Source: Wyeomyia smithii (Eukaryota; Arthropoda; Insecta; Diptera; Culicidae). From it: 64,000 bases of DNA. The stretch covers positions 51,775,501 through 51,839,500 of the forward strand of contig NC_073696.1 of NCBI RefSeq assembly GCF_029784165.1. The letters run 5' to 3'. Positions 22,701 through 33,869 of the stretch are shown piece after piece; the stretch's first letter is position 1, and each line of letters starts with the position of its first letter. The position numbers and the translations under genes were made by a program. Below the pieces are notes generated by a model that was not told the DNA's origin, did no database searches, and saw only the letters and a list, made by a program, of their open reading frames with translations.

Positions 22701-25700
22701 CATCGAGATCATGCGCAATACCAGGTAGATTTATGGGTGTCCGCGCTGCGACGGATATTCACGGTATAGCAGGTCCTGCAGAAATGCCATGAATATAACG
22801 TGTCCACAGATTATCTGAACAAACTTTGAATCGATAAAACTCCCGGATAAATTGACACGGGGTATAGTCGACGATGGATCGGGTGATGTGCATAGTTCGA
22901 GTTTCGGGGACACTCGCGAGTTCCTTCGAATCTCGAAGAGGGTTACAACACGGTGATGGACGTGCTTGCTATTTAACATCGCTTTGCAAGGTGTTATATG
23001 TAGGGCTGGTATCGACACGAGTGGCACGATATTCAGGAGGTCTGATCAGCTCTTTGGTTTCGCCAATAATACCGACATCGTAGATAAACCCTAAAGAAGA
23101 TGACGGAGACATACATCAGACTAAAGGCTGAAGCCGGACAAACCGGTCTGGTCATGAACACTTCGAGGATCAGAGGAAGAAATTCCTAAGAAGACAGTAG
23201 CAACCTCCCACCACGAATTCAGATTAGTAGTGATTCGAGGTAGTAGATAAGTTTGTGTACCTGGACTCATTGGTTGCTGCTGACAACGACACCAGCAGAG
23301 AAATTCGTCGACGTCTTGGGGCAGGAAATCATGCCTACCTTGGACTCCGGAAGACGCTCCACTTGAACAAAACCCACAGCCGCACAAAGTTGACCATCTA
23401 CTCTAATCAGATTTCGAACGGAGGATCCCGCGGTGGAGTAGAGATGGAAGGTGAATTATAACGGAGGCGGATGAACCACGAGTTGCATCAGCTGCTGGGA
23501 GAACCACTCATCGCTCAAACAAACAACGAAAATTGGAAAACTACCGTGGGATGGACATGCCGTAAGGATGTCGGTGGGATGGACATGCCGTAAGGATGAC
23601 GACAGCCCGGTGAACATGATTGTCGATAACGACAAGGTAGCTCGATCAATTGGAGGATAACCTGCATTGCCTTACGCAGACAACTTGGCTGGCGAACAGC
23701 AAAGGATACCTGGAGCTGACTTATAAGGTAAGTTAAAAGAATTTTGGTATTGATTTCGTTTGTCTTTATATTTTCACACAACAGTGACCACGATCTCATT
23801 CAACCGGCTGTATGAACATGTTCGCAACAACCGAGTATGAGAACAAATAGGTAAATTTAGATGTATTGATAAAATTTGGCGAGAATTGGAAATAATCCAG
23901 AAACCGGACCAGCAACTCTGGCCATTTTTAGTTTATGCTGAGTGTACCATAATTGGATGACCGATTAAATAAGCACCAAAAAAAGCAATCGTGCCGTTGC
24001 AGGCATGATAAGTTCACGAATCCATAAAATATTGTTTTTGATATATCTATGTACAACCGAACTATGTTTTTTTTTATTTACGTACTCGCTACCCAAGATA
24101 TTAACTATTAATCTCGCTTTAGTTAGATAGCCAGGTTGGATATTTTTAGCACAGCTTGTGTAACAGACAATAATCTCCAATGCTGCGAACTTTTTTTCTC
24201 TCTTCTCCAAAGTTTCTACGTATCCTAACTGAATGTCTGTTTGCGCCTTTTTGCGAGATATTTTCGATTCAATTGACCTTACGGTCCCAAATTTCAAGTC
24301 AGTTTAGAAAAACTTTTGGTAACACGGAAGATTAGGCTTAGGGTAGCACTGGATCATCGTAAGGTATTATTGATTTTTTTTTTCCTTTATTATAGAGACT
24401 TTCAGTCCTCGACTGGTTCGTCTCTTTGGTATTATTGATGCTTTCTGACTCTAACGATGGTTATTTGAACATGTATCGGTGAACACCTTACTAGGGCTTC
24501 CGGACTTAGCTGATATATTCAACTCCTCGTTACCTAGTCATCTAGGCTGACAAAGTAGAACAGGGCTCATCCGGATGGTATCATGTGTTCTCCGGAGCTA
24601 TGACAACGGACTGTGCTCAGTTCCAGAATATCTAGTTAGTTAACCCAGCTTGCGATGAGTTACCATTTTGATCGATACTCAGAATCTCAGAGTACACCCC
24701 GGAGAGGTGAATTTTCCTACCAACTCTAGCCATCGATTTCTAACAATATCAAGTAAAATTTAGAGATGACTTACATACCTTTGTCTTCAAGAAAAGTGAA
24801 ACTTCGCCACAATGGTTCCCATCATACATGTGTGCAATTTCCTTTCCCGATTGTGTGTATATGGCAACGGAACCTGTGTAGATGAAATACATTTTCGAGC
24901 CCTTCGTTCCAGCCTTCAAGAGCTGCATGTGTTATTCGAACGATTCGTTAGAAAAGAAAGCATCATGATCGAGTCGTTGTACTTACTATATCGTTCGGTA
25001 GATAGATTTCCTTCTCCATGCTTTGAACCAATTTTAATAACGTGTTACTCGGGATATCCTTGAATACTGGAACTTGTTCGAAGAAGCGCCGAGCACTGTT
25101 TTCAGATATCCTTGTTTTGAGGGGCTCTAGAAATTGTAAGATCGTAGTGTAAACTATATGTTAGAGATATTAAAAATTTATAATTATGTACCTGATAACA
25201 TTTCCAGGATCTTGTCCTCAGCAAAATAGTACTTTTCGAATTTTTTCTCATAGTAAAACAACAATCTATTTTTCACTTCCATCGGGAACTGCTTTATTTT
25301 CATGTATGCTTGCAATTCACTGACAGCCTCGGCATACTTTCGTTTGGTGGAGCTCATGATAGTAATAAGTTTATATATTTGTACTGCAATACATTATTTT
25401 CAGTAAAAAAGAAGTATTCAGGAAGCGTCAAAACTCACGAAACAAATAAAAATTGAAACTGAATCCAACAACGCTGCAGATTGAAATCAGCATTTTTGCA
25501 AAAATTGTTTGTGGCTCTTCAGATTTAGCGAAACTTCCTTTGAATAAATAGTACGAAACGCATTTGCAGCAGAGGCCATAGCGAGCGCCTATTCCATTTC
25601 GAATATCCAAAAGATAGGCTTGATGTTGATCCCATTTTGGATCTAGGCCATACTCTGGCTGTAAACAGTTGCTTCATTCAAAAAAGGATACTTTTTTAAA

Positions 25701-26647
25701 TGCTACGAAAACTTTACTCACGTCATCCCTAAAAGTTACCGCCGATTTATAGAAACAAGCACACCAATGTAAAAATAGTACTGATATCATCATAAACCGC
25801 AAAATGTAGTAAATTATCATACTAATATTTAACTTCTGCAAAAAAAAACAGAAAAAATATTGAATAATCGGATAAAAACTGGTTAACCAACCTCAAAAAT
25901 ATTCATTAGATATCTCCAGATTACCGACACTGTTAATAATTTGAGAAACAATATCACACTGTATATATCCAAAAATATCGTAAGCCATTGCGCTTCGATG
26001 CCAGACACTCTCACCAGCAAACTCACCGGAATTGCGAACAGAAAATCGATTATAAATTTACCTTTGAGGTAATTTTTGAAAATCTCCCAAGGACTAAACT
26101 GAATGTTTCTATAATATTTATCCTTCGAGTAACCGGTAATACAATTGATCACAACCTCGGCGGTTGCGGCCATATTAAGAGCGACGGATCGGTAATAGAC
26201 CTGGTTTGAATGCCGCATTACCGTAGCAAATGAAACTTCCAGCGGTATAAGAATCGTGATGGTGTACATATAAAACAACAACCAGATTTCCCAATAGAAT
26301 CGAAAGCTGCTGAACGGATGGATAATGAACCAGTAGTCGCTCTTGATGTGACGTATCAGTTCCGAACGGTACGTGTAGCTGGATTGGAAGAAACGTTTTG
26401 TTTGTGGGTGGTTTGGATCAATGAGAAAGCATTGTCGAGCCCGGAAGACCAAACTCTCGGATGATGGGATCCGATTTTGCAAGTAGTGAGGTTCATCTGG
26501 AATTGATGATTTAATAAATTTAGGAGAAATGTAAATTCGCGATTGCCTACTTCTTAAACTGCACTGATGCTTGTAAGAAAGAAGATTTATCGCTTCGTGA
26601 TCTTCTAGGAAACATTCGGCATCATTAGAAGTGCTTGCAAACGTCAT
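19739..26647 (-). CDS. Divergent cyclic-nucleotide-gated/HCN-type channel with non-canonical pore, about 569 aa
   Basis: Minus-strand exons joining in phase: 26647-26551, 26496-25892, 25835-25722, 25658-25439, 25383-25192, 25126-24987, 24922-24779 and 19936-19739. The layout is that of CNG/HCN channels: a cytosolic N-terminus, membrane helices from about residue 100, an S6-like helix (FAKMLISICSVVGFSFNF), a C-linker (STKRKYAEAVSELQAYMK...FPMEVKNRLLFYYEKKFE) and a cyclic-nucleotide-binding domain (RRFFEQVPVFKD, KAGTKGSKMYFIYTG, GNHCGEVSLF, VFVLRRKVFLDL). The phosphate-binding cassette keeps the Gly-Glu pair and a following Arg. Oddities: the expected filter (TVGYG, or TIGET in CNG) is absent, with YYLFKGSFAKSEEP in its place (about residues 308-321), and S4 (DIYSVILFLKLLTVSVIWRY) has few basic residues. 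The first ATG in frame is used; a TTG 21 nt upstream only extends the frame. The 54-nt intron 1 has no stop and length divisible by 3, so a 587-aa read-through is possible. Intron 7 (4.8 kb) holds RTE fragments. Confidence 0.8.
20085..22084 (-). pseudogene. RTE-type LINE remnant (endonuclease, linker, RT), minus strand
   Basis: Running right to left: an endonuclease fragment at 22084-21700 (RKFKIIALQEVCWIG, then YRDGHTIYQSNRDTHEL); a linker at about 21370-21000 (RNEWFDEECRQLLDEKNAER and similar); and RT at about 20755-20229 (EVNDAIRRLKSNKAAEKDG, SYQAGFMEGRSTT, then damaged DFKAAYDTIDR). These blocks are typical of RTE elements such as mosquito JAM1. There are several frameshifts. It lies in intron 7 of the channel gene, sense to it. 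Confidence 0.78.
21391..21458 (-). mobile_element. 68-bp retroinsertion with (TAA)n tail
   Basis: Flanked by 8-bp direct repeats, gtcgggtt, at 21383-21390 and 21459-21466. On the minus strand it ends in a TAA-type repeat, as in I-clade LINE tails. It interrupts the RTE remnant and looks like an extremely 5'-truncated LINE or SINE copy. Confidence 0.6.
22230..23530 (+). pseudogene. RTE-type LINE remnant, plus strand
   Basis: Segments in changing frames match the RTE order: RKFYEKLISSSKGYVPQ...HEQEVIERWEQY (about 22320-22440), then TYIRLKAEAGQTGLVMN (about 23110-23160), then VDKFVYLDSLVAADNDTSRE and IRRRLGAGNHAYLGLRKTL (about 23240-23365). The RT core between them is deleted. A tandem duplication of about 28 bp (gtgggatggacatgccgtaa) follows at 23544-23600. 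Confidence 0.72.
24375..24427 (-). mobile_element. 53-bp retroinsertion with poly(A) and 12-bp TSD
   Basis: Direct repeats ggtattattgat (24363-24374 and 24428-24439) flank 53 bp that on the minus strand end in AATAAAGG plus nine or more A. This is the signature of target-primed reverse transcription with extreme 5' truncation. It lies in intron 7 of the channel gene. Confidence 0.75.
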
Positions 26648-27042
26648 GTTGTTATCCGACAGTGACAAGTTTGTTCGCTGGCCTACTATTCTGAACCTCC
26701 AAACAATGCTTATACGAGTAAGTAAACATTTATTTTCGACTTAACGGACTGAACTTTTTAATTAGCTTTCGCACTTTGAAAAATAAGAAAAATAAACTAC
26801 TAAACACTTAACCTCGTAGAATATCAAAACTATGATTCACACATTATGCTTCATGTCCCCAAGCAATTACGCAAGGTAAGGTGATATGCCGTGAAATTTA
26901 AAATAATGATATAATGATGAATAATATTTATAGAAACTCGAAAATTATGTGTACAGTTCAATGTAATGAGAAATAACGTTTAACGCCTACGGAAACGCGG
27001 GCAATATATTCAGTCGGCTGAACGGAAGTCATCTAAACCACC
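26648..27042. other. Spacer between Cdk9 3' end and channel 5' end
   Basis: Holds the probable 3'UTR of Cdk9 and the 5' flank of the channel gene, both on the minus strand. No separate gene seen. Confidence 0.5.
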
Positions 27043-28378
27043 TTAATAAACCCTATCTTGATAGCTGTTATCCTGTGGTCGCGCCTGCATTGTGTTGACC
27101 ATCTGCTGCGTATACTGCCGTACCGGGCCGGGTCTTCTGGGTGGTGTCAAATACTCAAACATACTTTGCGTATGTTGCGACAGCATTTTGCTCAGATCGC
27201 AAGGCATCGGATCAGTCCAGAAAAAGTCATGGTTGAGAGCAGAATCAGCATCAATTCGCTCCTTTGGATCTAATATTAGCAGCTTATCTAGCAAATCAAC
27301 ACCGTTGGTGTCTTTGACATATGGCCGCAATCGATCGCGCACTTTACGCTTGTGCCCCTGGGGCAATTCCATTTTTTGATACAGTTCCAAGCTCTCGACT
27401 CCTGGCCAAACCTCTGGTGTAAATGAGCCACACAATTGCGAGATGAAAATCAGCTGCTGCTGTTCAGTGGCTCCTTGCATGATGGGTGAACGTGTCCACA
27501 TTTCCGCCATTATACAACCAGCACCCCACATATCGACTGGAGGACCATAATTTCGGTCACCCAGCAATAATTCCGGTGGTCGGTACCACAGTGTAACTAC
27601 TCGATTAGTGTAACGATTTGCTTGGCCATTTTTGGTAATGCTGAAAGCTCGAGCCAGCCCAAAATCTGCTAGCTTTAGTATACCGTTCTTAGTGATAAGT
27701 ACATTGGCAGCTTTCATATCACGATGCAAGATCTAAAAACAAACATTGAAGTATTACACGATCTTCCAGTTTCCTATCTATTGTTATTGCCTACCTTATT
27801 GCTGTGAATGTAATATAATCCATTGAGAAGCTGCTGCATAACCTTCTTGATTTCACCCAGGCTAAACTTCACATTGATGTTGGACAGCAGTCCCGCTAGA
27901 TCGTGCTCGCAAAAATCGAACACAAGATAGAATGTTGATCGGTATCGATTATTTGCTGTGGCTTTGGTTCGACAAATCTCGATTAGGTTGACTACATTCT
28001 CGTGCTTCAGTAATTGCAAGATGCGGATCTCCCGTAAGGCAGTGATGGGAAATCCCTCTTTCTCGTTATCCATCAGAACTTTCTTCATGGCGACAAATTT
28101 TTTGTTCGATTTCTTTTCGCGTGCTTTAAACACCTCGCTTCATAATAAAAAAAAAGGGTACGCATTAAAATCAAGATTCTCAATGTGCATTGTTCTAAAA
28201 AACCTTACCCAAAAGTTCCTTGGCCGATTTTCGCCACTTTCTCGTACTTACTAGATTCGTCGCAATACGGAAAGTCGTAATCTTCGATGTACTTTTGCTT
28301 CTCCGCCAGGCTCAGAACCGTGCTTGAGGTGGACATCTGCATTCCGGCAGAGTGTCCCTCGCGTCCGGTAGAGCTCAT
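27043..28378 (-). CDS. Cdk9: Cyclin-dependent kinase 9 (P-TEFb catalytic subunit), 400 aa
   Basis: Three exons: 28378-28209, 28137-27795 and 27732-27043 (1203 nt, GT-AG). The kinase is complete: glycine loop GQGTFGEV, VAMKK lysine, the diagnostic PITALRE motif, HRDMKAAN catalytic loop, DFGLARAF, and the activation segment NRYTNRVVTLWYRPPELLLG. The APE-equivalent helix and C-lobe follow through DPKERIDADSALNHDFFW. With cyclin T, Cdk9 phosphorylates the RNA polymerase II CTD, DSIF and NELF in the nucleus to release paused polymerase. I chose ATG 28378 (MSSTGREGH), the first ATG in frame; an upstream TTG merely extends the frame. The C-terminal tail is Gln/Pro rich, as in other Cdk9 proteins. 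Introns are 71 and 62 nt. Confidence 0.96.
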
Positions 28379-29829
28379 TTTGTAACCGGATTGAACCGTC
28401 AATGCAGGAATTAATGAATAAGCACACGAAAATCAGAAAAGAACTCAGATTACGGAAATACAATGACTGCAAATCGTGAACTAAACGTCAACAACCGCTA
28501 GTGATGCCAGATATTTTGAAAAATTCCTACAACTGCACGAAAATCGACTAATGGGATTTAAATCTAAAAATAATCTACTCGAAATCCGAGTGCAAAGTTC
28601 TCATCATGGGGTTGACATCATGCTATCTCTTTCTAAGTGAGAGTGTTCTTTCTGCCACCGTTTCAAGTTAAATGGAATTTTTGCTGTACCTTTTTCGTAT
28701 CTGTCAGGGAAACTACGGCCCGTTGAGATGTTGGGTACGCAGCAAATATATGGCACAAACATAAGACATACGTAACACTAGCGAACCTATACATTAGAGA
28801 AATGACAAGACACTCACCGTTAAGGCAACTGTCAACATCAAAACGGATAACGGCAATGCAAAACTATACAGATCGCCCGTTTTGATGTTGACAGCTGCCT
28901 TAACGGTGAGTGTCTCGGCGTCTCTCTGGTGTATAGGCTGACTACGTAACACTCAGGAAGAAATCTTCCAAAACAGTTGGTACAAAATGAACTACTCGAA
29001 TTGTACCACAATCTGAATAAAAACACCGTTTGAGTAGTTTTTGAAGGTAGCGTACCTGCGTAGTCCTGCATTTCTCTCGTTCCTACTCGAAAAATGCTGC
29101 ATTGATTATGTAAATAATTGTTTGACAGTTCCCTATGGGATTTTCTTTGAGGTACAATAAAGCCGAGAAAAAGAAAATTCATTTTGTTCATTATTTGTCG
29201 CGCAGTTGGGCAGGACGAGGTACGTAGCACTATGGGGCAACGTGTACCAGAAAAAAAACGCCAATGTTACGCATGTCTTATGCATGTGGTGCTGGTGCTC
29301 ACAAGGGCAAAAGTCTATGAAACTTTATCAAAAGTTGAAAGCAATTTTTATTCTTCATTTAAAAATTTTAAGCGATTTAATCCGCGAATAGCTAAACAAC
29401 CCTTTTACCTAAGCATATTTCAATCCATATCATCTCACTGTAGTTTGAACACCCGAAGTGATATCCGATATCATCTTGCGATATCAGGTGATAGGTGGCG
29501 TAGTCTGTACAAGGCATTATGCTGGTAAAAATCGAAAAACGTGAAATCTTAAGTCTTTTACATATGGCACATGAACCATTTTCACATGTTTGGCAAGATT
29601 TCTTTTGATACTTCGAGCAGATATTTACTTTGTGAGTTTTCGAGTAGTTTTTGATTTTTCCAAATAAACCTGGCACCTCTGCTTGTGGCGTTTCGAATTC
29701 GCATATCCTTGTCAGTGTATTGAAGAAAAATAATATTTACTAAATGATTGTTATTTGCGAAAAGTTTTCTAGGAAATAATAAGTTTTTGCTTCTTTTGAA
29801 TTGTCCTGCAGTCAAAAATCTAATACATT
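28379..29829. other. Divergent intergenic region between Cdk9 and the coiled-coil gene
   Basis: Contains the 5' ends of two genes transcribed away from each other (Cdk9 minus, coiled-coil gene plus). It also has a hairpin MITE near the Cdk9 side and a weaker inverted repeat around actactcgaa (28991-29043). I saw no clear TATA box. Confidence 0.5.
28785..28942. mobile_element. Hairpin MITE upstream of Cdk9
   Basis: Inverted copies of gacactcaccgttaaggca and the following gctgtcaacatcaaaacgg face each other around a 30-bp loop (about 28855-28885). The similarity extends outward to cctataca at both edges. About 158 bp, about 400 bp upstream of the Cdk9 start. Confidence 0.7.
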
Positions 29830-30798
29830 ATGGAGGAAGTTGATGGTAAATTATTCTTAAAATCCCTGCTCTATTTCTGTTTGGTTCCTTAATCACTTCA
29901 CTTCCGTTCTTAGTTGAAAACATTCCTTCGCAAAAAAGAACGCCTATCATAAGAAAACCCGGGGAAGTCGTATTTTTAAAGCATATGCGGCCAGCAAAAG
30001 GTAATTTAAAAAATTTGTTTAATACGATTCAAGCTTTGTTGATTATATTGAAATGTTTCAGAATCTACGCCTATAATCTTCGAGAAAGAATTGATTCAAC
30101 AAAATAACATTGAAGAAGAGATCACTTTACTCAACGATAGCGACGAAACGTCTGCAAAACTGGATAGGATTGGTGAAAAACTCAATCAAGTGGAAAATAA
30201 GCTAGATGAATTATTAGCTAGTCTCCAACAACAGGATGTTGTTTTAAGAACGCTCAAACAAGATGTGAAACAAATGCAGAATGGAATGAGGGACACAACA
30301 ACGCAACAAGAGTCATTCACCAGTGTTACCGAGGGTCAACCATCAACAAAGCGAAAAAGAAAATTCAACCGGCTTGTTAGTTTTCCAATCAGCGACGACT
30401 TTTCTCTTTTGCGTCTCGAAGAACAGATTCTGACAGATGAAGAAGTGCGCGAGGAAGTGATCAATCGGTTTCACGAGGCACCCACGAACAGCGTCTATGA
30501 GTATCTGCGGAAGAATATCGAATGTCTTCTGCTTAACACTTCCAAATATACGTGGACGGGGAAACAAACGAGACCCTCATCTCCAACACAACAAGCCAAC
30601 GCGGCCTCCAGTTTGCAGGTAGTCGAATTGTTACTAACTTGCTGTATGGAAGTCTTTCCAAAGCAGTCACGAAACTTCATTGAAAAAGAGTGTCGACGAT
30701 CGCTGCAAAATTTCAACGATTCAATGATAAATCGAACGAAGCGCCGACAGGAGAAAATGTCGCGGAAGTTTGAAGTAGAAGCGTTGAGCGATGAATAA
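29830..30798 (+). CDS. Small coiled-coil protein, DUF4806-like C-terminus, 279 aa
   Basis: Three exons: 29830-29845 (ATGGAGGAAGTTGATG), 29914-30000 and 30062-30798, in phase with GT-AG introns (840 nt). After a short basic N-terminus, residues about 45-110 form an amphipathic coiled coil (EKLNQVENKLDELLASLQQQ). A Ser/Thr stretch, a basic patch (STKRKRKFNRL), and an all-helical domain from about residue 128 follow (FPISDDFSLLRLEEQI...). It then has LLLNTSKYTWTGKQTR and a helical end with RTKRRQEKMSRK. The arrangement resembles DUF4806 proteins of insects, whose function is unknown to me; a chromatin or DNA-associated role is only a guess. AATAAA overlaps the stop codon (about 30794-30799). Confidence 0.72.
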
Positions 30799-30865
30799 AA
30801 CAATACGAAATGGATTTCTGTTAAACCTGTTCTTATTTTTTTGTGCGGTACAACTTATTTGACTA

Positions 30866-30990
30866 ATAGCGAATTTCTTTATTCGTAGAGCCCATCTGGG
30901 GCTATCTGGCATCTTTTTCTTGCATCGTAAATCGGTATATCGCTCCTGCGTAGATTTCCACTGACTCCGTGGGATAAAGAAATTCGCTAT
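30866..30990. mobile_element. Short MITE, atagcgaatttctttat ends, copy 1
   Basis: Left end atagcgaatttctttat (30866-30882) and right end ataaagaaattcgctat (30974-30990) are perfect inverted repeats. Copy 2, diverged, is at 34139-34419. Confidence 0.75.
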
Positions 30991-31288
30991 AAGTTATCAT
31001 GTAGTTTTTTCGAATGCATTTTATAAGAGTTATGCCAGCTGGTTACTATTTGAACCAGTTTCATACAAGAGAGTTTACGTATTTCAGATTACGAAGGATT
31101 AGAAAGGGAAAAAGTAGGTACGCATTTATACTTTTTAATTTAGAATCCAGTTTTAAATTCTGTTCAGCATGGTTTTTCAATTCTTGCTGCGAAACCTTTT
31201 TATATAGATACTCGTTAAGTTTTGAAAGTTAGCTTAAACTAATATTTTTACATTGCTTTCTGAATCTAGACAAGCTTTCACAAGCTAT

Positions 31289-31423
31289 AGTTGTAAAAAG
31301 CATTTTTTCATCATAACGCGGGTTTGTACTGTCAAAAGCTATAACATAAGGACCCTGAACTACTCCGGCATGCCCGAATAGTTCATAGCCAACTATTCAG
31401 TGATGAAAAAATGCTTTTTACAA
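31289..31423. mobile_element. Short hairpin MITE
   Basis: ttgtaaaaagcattttttca at the left is exactly inverted at 31401-31423, giving TIRs of about 23 bp around a loop of about 90 bp. Confidence 0.65.
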
Positions 31424-32086
31424 TCAACTAAGACTTAGAAACTAAGGGAATTAGCTTCCGTGTGGCGGCACCTTTACAATAGATTTTAATGTGAACAATT
31501 ATCTTTACGAGATATTTATTGCAGACTAAAAAAAAGATAAAGCAGTAAATTATTGTTGGGAATATAGGTCTAACATAGGTTTTTATGTAAAAGTGCACCT
31601 CACTACACAGTCAAACAGGATTGCTTGTTCGGTAATTTGTTTTACAGTTATCAATCGGTAAATCACAAACAAACAGACATGCCTCTTCGAAGAAAAATCC
31701 TGAAAAATCTTCGTCCTTATCCGAAACGTTACACTTATGCCCACCTGTGAGTTTATTGCTTACTTACTTATTTTCGTAACACGGTTTTTGTCTTTGCTAA
31801 TAGGTGTGCGCGCTTGCTTAAATCAACAACAGTGGCATCACTGAAGGTTTTTGTCTTTGATAATGAATGTGCATGCTTGCTTATAGCGACACTAGCGGCA
31901 ATATCGCCCACTAAGCAAAATTTCAAAATAATCGTTATTTTTCTGGTCGATAAAATCGTCATCGAGTGGCACGTCTGTTTGTCTGTGCTGATATTATTAT
32001 TATTTATTTTCGTGGATCAAAATTACGGTCAATTCAAGTGAGTTTCAGTTTTGCGGAACAGCAGTGATGGTGGCGCTGACGTGCTT

Positions 32087-32865
32087 TTGAAGTAGAATAC
32101 TTCTCTCAGGAAGTTCGGCTACATAGGGATGTGAAATGAAAATCTAAACCCGAAAAAAGTGAAAAATATGTCAAATTTAAAATGCTAATAAATCGGTTAG
32201 TACTCGATGGATTTCCTTTGTTCTTGCAGCAATAGATTGGAAAAATTTTCTTCCCAAAATAAGATAATTGTAATTTTATTATTCACACTATTGTACTATT
32301 GAAAATAGTCAAGCCTTGTCAAAACGAAAAATTCGACCTCTGATTGGTAGTTATATGCTTGCTTCCCAAGCACGGTCGACAGGATCATATACCTTGCAAT
32401 TGAAAACATGCTATTTGGCCTATATAAGAGCCTGTTCCAGCCGGAGCCGCTCATAATAGTTCTAGACAGCGACAACCGCAGTCGTCCTTCCTTAGCAGCA
32501 GCACTAGCCCTGTGGTTGGTCACCACGTCTCAGGAGCAGCGCGGTTTTTCTCAGCGTGTGTCGCCAGACAGCCATTATTCCCCGCGTGTTGGGGCAGCAT
32601 GATGATTGCCATCAGGAAATCCAATTTTGGAAATCAAAATGCCTTTTTGAAGGCGAATAAACAAGTCATTGAAAGTTAATTATTTTTTTCTACGCAAGCA
32701 AGCATTCTGTGTTGCATCCTGGCAATTTTAATCTGTCGCACCCGTCGAATTTACTGATTGTGAAATAGCTTCCACAGTGCATGTTGTCCGTGTATCTTAA
32801 TTCCCCCGATGTTAGACCGGCTCAAAGGTTGTAATTAGCAACCGATTTTGAACCGCAAAATGCTT
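32087..32865 (+). repeat. TTGAAGTAG repeat family, copy I (promoter-bearing)
   Basis: Begins TTGAAGTAGAATACTTCTCT. It carries a CCAAT-like gattgg (about 32341), a TATA box (tatataagag, 32421) and an initiator-like tcataat (32451). GC-rich sequence and aataaa (about 32658) follow. It ends where copy II starts. Only the left terminus is present. The family is otherwise unclassified. Confidence 0.7.
32421..32457 (+). promoter_or_regulatory. TATA box plus initiator-like site inside the repeat
   Basis: tatataagag at 32421-32430 is followed, about 31 bp from the first T, by ctcataat, which resembles an insect initiator (TCA at +1). The same arrangement recurs in the other long copies (near 44117 in degraded form, and on the minus strand near 48335, 59484 and 60745). 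Confidence 0.55.
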
Positions 32866-33869
32866 TTGAAGTAGAATACTTCTCTCAGGAAGTTCGGCTA
32901 CATAGGGATGTGAAACGAAAATCTAAAACTGAAAAAAGTGAGAAATATGTCCAATTTCCAATGCTAACAAATCGGTTAGTATTCGATGAATTTCCTCCGT
33001 TCTTGCAGCAATAGATTAGAAAATCTTCTAAGATTCCTACCAGATGCATGAAATTGCAATTTTTTCATTCGAACTATTGTACTATTGAAAATCCTTAAGC
33101 CTTGTCAAAACACAAAATTCGACCTCTGATTGATCGTTATACGATTGCTTTCCCAAGCACGGTCGGCAGAGTTATGGACCTAGTAAATTGGGAATGCATC
33201 ATTTGGCCTATATTAGAGCTTTATCAGATAGTAAGCAGACATTTCATCAGATATTAAAATGAACAACAGCAATTTGAAGAACAAAAATGAATACTTGAAG
33301 AGTTAATATCCGGACTACTTCGTGATAAGCGCGAATCCTTGCTTGTTTTCCTATCTAGTTTCGCCCTAATCACGAAGTAGTCCGGATATTTTCTCGTTTT
33401 GCGCTATAATCCAATGTTAATTATCTTTATCTACATGCATACTCTGACTATTATTACGTGTTACGTGCGTCGCTTAGTGTTTGGCTACGGTTATGCACAA
33501 CGCAAATAACGGCCGAATTGCAGCAAGACGAAATCTGTTGAAATGTATAGCTCTACTTCGCCTTGAAAAGAGCTGTACATTTCACCACGGTAAGACGAAT
33601 CGCATCGCGCCGTCATTCGCGTTATGCATAACCGTAGCCTTTGTTCCGTTCCCGTTTAATGACGTCGTATTAAATGTGCATATTACAATTCGGCAGCACT
33701 TCAACTTCTCATTTGCACAAAATTTAAAAATATTCAATGAACTTCATTCAAAATATCAAACAAAAAGAAACTACAATACTGCCAATGAACGGTCAACGTT
33801 TATTTACTAGACAAATTAATGACACGCAAGCAGCCCTGTTATCTTTCTTGTAAAAGTATTCTACTTCAA
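32866..33869 (+). repeat. TTGAAGTAG repeat family, copy II (both ends present)
   Basis: Left end TTGAAGTAGAATACTTCTCT; right end, reverse-complemented, TTGAAGTAGAATACTTTTAC. About 1.0 kb. The sequence just outside the right end (gaccgcaagg, then ggttgtatgcaaagccac on the minus strand) is also shared with copies IV and V, so the true border may lie further out, near 33922. It contains the hairpin MITE at 33483-33639. Confidence 0.72.
33483..33639. mobile_element. Hairpin MITE with GGCTACGGTTATGCA ends, copy 1
   Basis: Near-perfect palindrome: ggctacggttatgcacaacg at the left is inverted at the right, and the centre is gctctacttcgcc/ttgaaaagagc. It is flanked by ttt on both sides (a possible 3-bp TSD). 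An inverted copy of the same insertion is at 53548-53709. Confidence 0.72.

Noticed and set aside
28985..29085. Inverted actactcgaa/gagtagttttt sequences
   Set aside because: The match is short and imperfect and borders could not be fixed, so not listed as a separate element.
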